NCBI GenBank assembly: GCA_001824745.1 | Contig: MHSZ01000018.1 | Span: 13,821-19,409 of the forward strand | Direction: 5' to 3' | Source of the DNA: Candidatus Terrybacteria bacterium RIFCSPLOWO2_01_FULL_58_14 | GTDB lineage: Bacteria > Patescibacteriota > Minisyncoccia > Terrybacterales > 2-01-FULL-58-14 | DNA: 5,589 nucleotides | Part shown: positions 5,032-5,589 of the stretch, one piece after another | How positions within the stretch are numbered: the first letter of the stretch is position 1 | Layout: each line of letters begins with the position of its first letter | Translations under genes and position numbers: made by a program | The notes under the pieces: generated by a model | Databases searched by the model: none | What the model was told of the DNA's origin: nothing | What the model saw: the letters and a program-made list of their open reading frames with translations, nothing else

Positions 5032-5589
5032 ATGGCGAAACGCGAGCAGCGAAAGAGGAGAAAAACAACGAAGAGAGAGCCCCATATCATTGCGCTCGGC
5101 GGTTCAGTCGTCGCGCCGGAAGGCATCGACCACCTATTTCTGAAGCGCTTCCGAGCGCTCGTACGAAAAAAAGTGCGTCGCGGACATCGTTTCATTATCG
5201 TGATCGGCGGCGGCGGCATTGCGCGCACATACCAGCGCGCAGCACAAGAGCTCACGCCCGCCGCCACGCAAATCAATCTCGACACAGTCGGCATGCGGGC
5301 GACACAGCTGAATGCCGAACTCTTGCGCGTCGCGCTCGGAACGGGCACGCATCCCGAAATCGTGAACGCGCCGGAAAAATTGCTCCACCTCCGCGACCCC
5401 ATCGCTGTTGCCGCAGGTTGGATGCCGGGATACTCCACCGATACGGTCGCGGTGCGCGTTGCGGAAGAGCTTGGCGCAAAGCGTATCGTCATCGCGGGAC
5501 GCCCCGCATACGTCTACGATCGCGATTTCGTCCGCTACCCGAATGCCAAACCCCTCAAGCGCCTCTCTTGGCGCGAATACGGGAAAATC
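5032..5589 (+). CDS. pyrH: UMP kinase, archaeal type, N-terminal 186 residues (cut by right window edge)
   Basis: UMP kinase phosphorylates UMP to UDP with ATP in pyrimidine nucleotide synthesis. The visible part shows the amino-acid-kinase fold: HIIALGGSVVAP (18-29, phosphate-binding loop), FIIVIGGGGIARTYQRAA (54-71), the nucleotide-site stretch AGWMPGYSTDTVAV (128-141), and YVYDRDFVRYPNAKPLKRLS (160-179). The segment LDTVGMRATQLNAELL (83-98) matches archaeal-type enzymes (compare DxIGIxATRLNA) better than E. coli-type PyrH; archaeal-type UMP kinase is common in Patescibacteria. Two oddities stand out. The first 17 residues (MAKREQRKRRKTTKREP) form a strongly basic extension not usual in the family. 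The NxDGVY motif usual in this part of the family reads GRPAYVY. ATG at 5032 is the only plausible in-frame start. An ATG at 5022 is out of frame. There is no SD. The frame stays open to the window end; the expected total is about 220-245 residues. Confidence 0.88.
   Translation, partial: MAKREQRKRRKTTKREPHIIALGGSVVAPEGIDHLFLKRFRALVRKKVRRGHRFIIVIGGGGIARTYQRAAQELTPAATQINLDTVGMRATQLNAELLRVALGTGTHPEIVNAPEKLLHLRDPIAVAAGWMPGYSTDTVAVRVAEELGAKRIVIAGRPAYVYDRDFVRYPNAKPLKRLSWREYGKI

Noticed and set aside
1..5589. CRISPR array, tRNA, rRNA, insertion sequence or phage module
   Set aside because: No regularly spaced repeats, tRNA-like cloverleaf, transposase motifs or terminal inverted repeats were seen.

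Overview
The window looks like chromosomal DNA of a GC-rich member of the Patescibacteria (CPR), probably on the Parcubacteria side. I infer this from four things read directly from the sequence. There is an archaeal-type UMP kinase with a C-terminal pattern (YVYDRDF, then LSWREYGKI) like that of parcubacterial proteins. There is a short ribosomal protein S1 with only three S1 repeats. A metallo-beta-lactamase-fold relative lies directly upstream of gyrA. Genes are compact and mix Shine-Dalgarno (SD) starts with apparently leaderless starts. No rRNA, tRNA, CRISPR array, insertion sequence or phage gene was seen.

Layout. Bases 1-2235 are a leftward three-gene cluster, read on the minus strand: an MBL-fold protein without its metal ligands (1627-2235), a small single-pass membrane protein (1242-1649) and the first 400 codons of DNA gyrase A (1-1202, cut by the left edge). 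A 112-bp divergent promoter region (2236-2347) separates it from rightward rpsA (2348-3358). After a strong hairpin comes a self-contained cassette (about 3411-5009). It has its own sigma70-like promoter, a folded 5' leader, a strong SD, one 472-residue gene (3536-4954) and a good intrinsic terminator. The window ends in the first 186 codons of an archaeal-type UMP kinase gene (5032-5589, cut by the right edge).

How the genes fit together. gyrA, rpsA and pyrH are core housekeeping genes for supercoiling, translation and pyrimidine nucleotide synthesis. The least understood gene is the 472-residue protein. It has a coiled-coil N-terminus, an unrecognised central domain, an acidic linker and, at its extreme C-terminus, a module that reads as an E3-binding (peripheral subunit-binding) domain. 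It has no lipoyl or acyltransferase domain. Its codon use is much more GC-rich at third positions than that of its neighbours, and its expression signals are the strongest in the window. It is the best candidate here for something undescribed, but its function cannot be read from the sequence.
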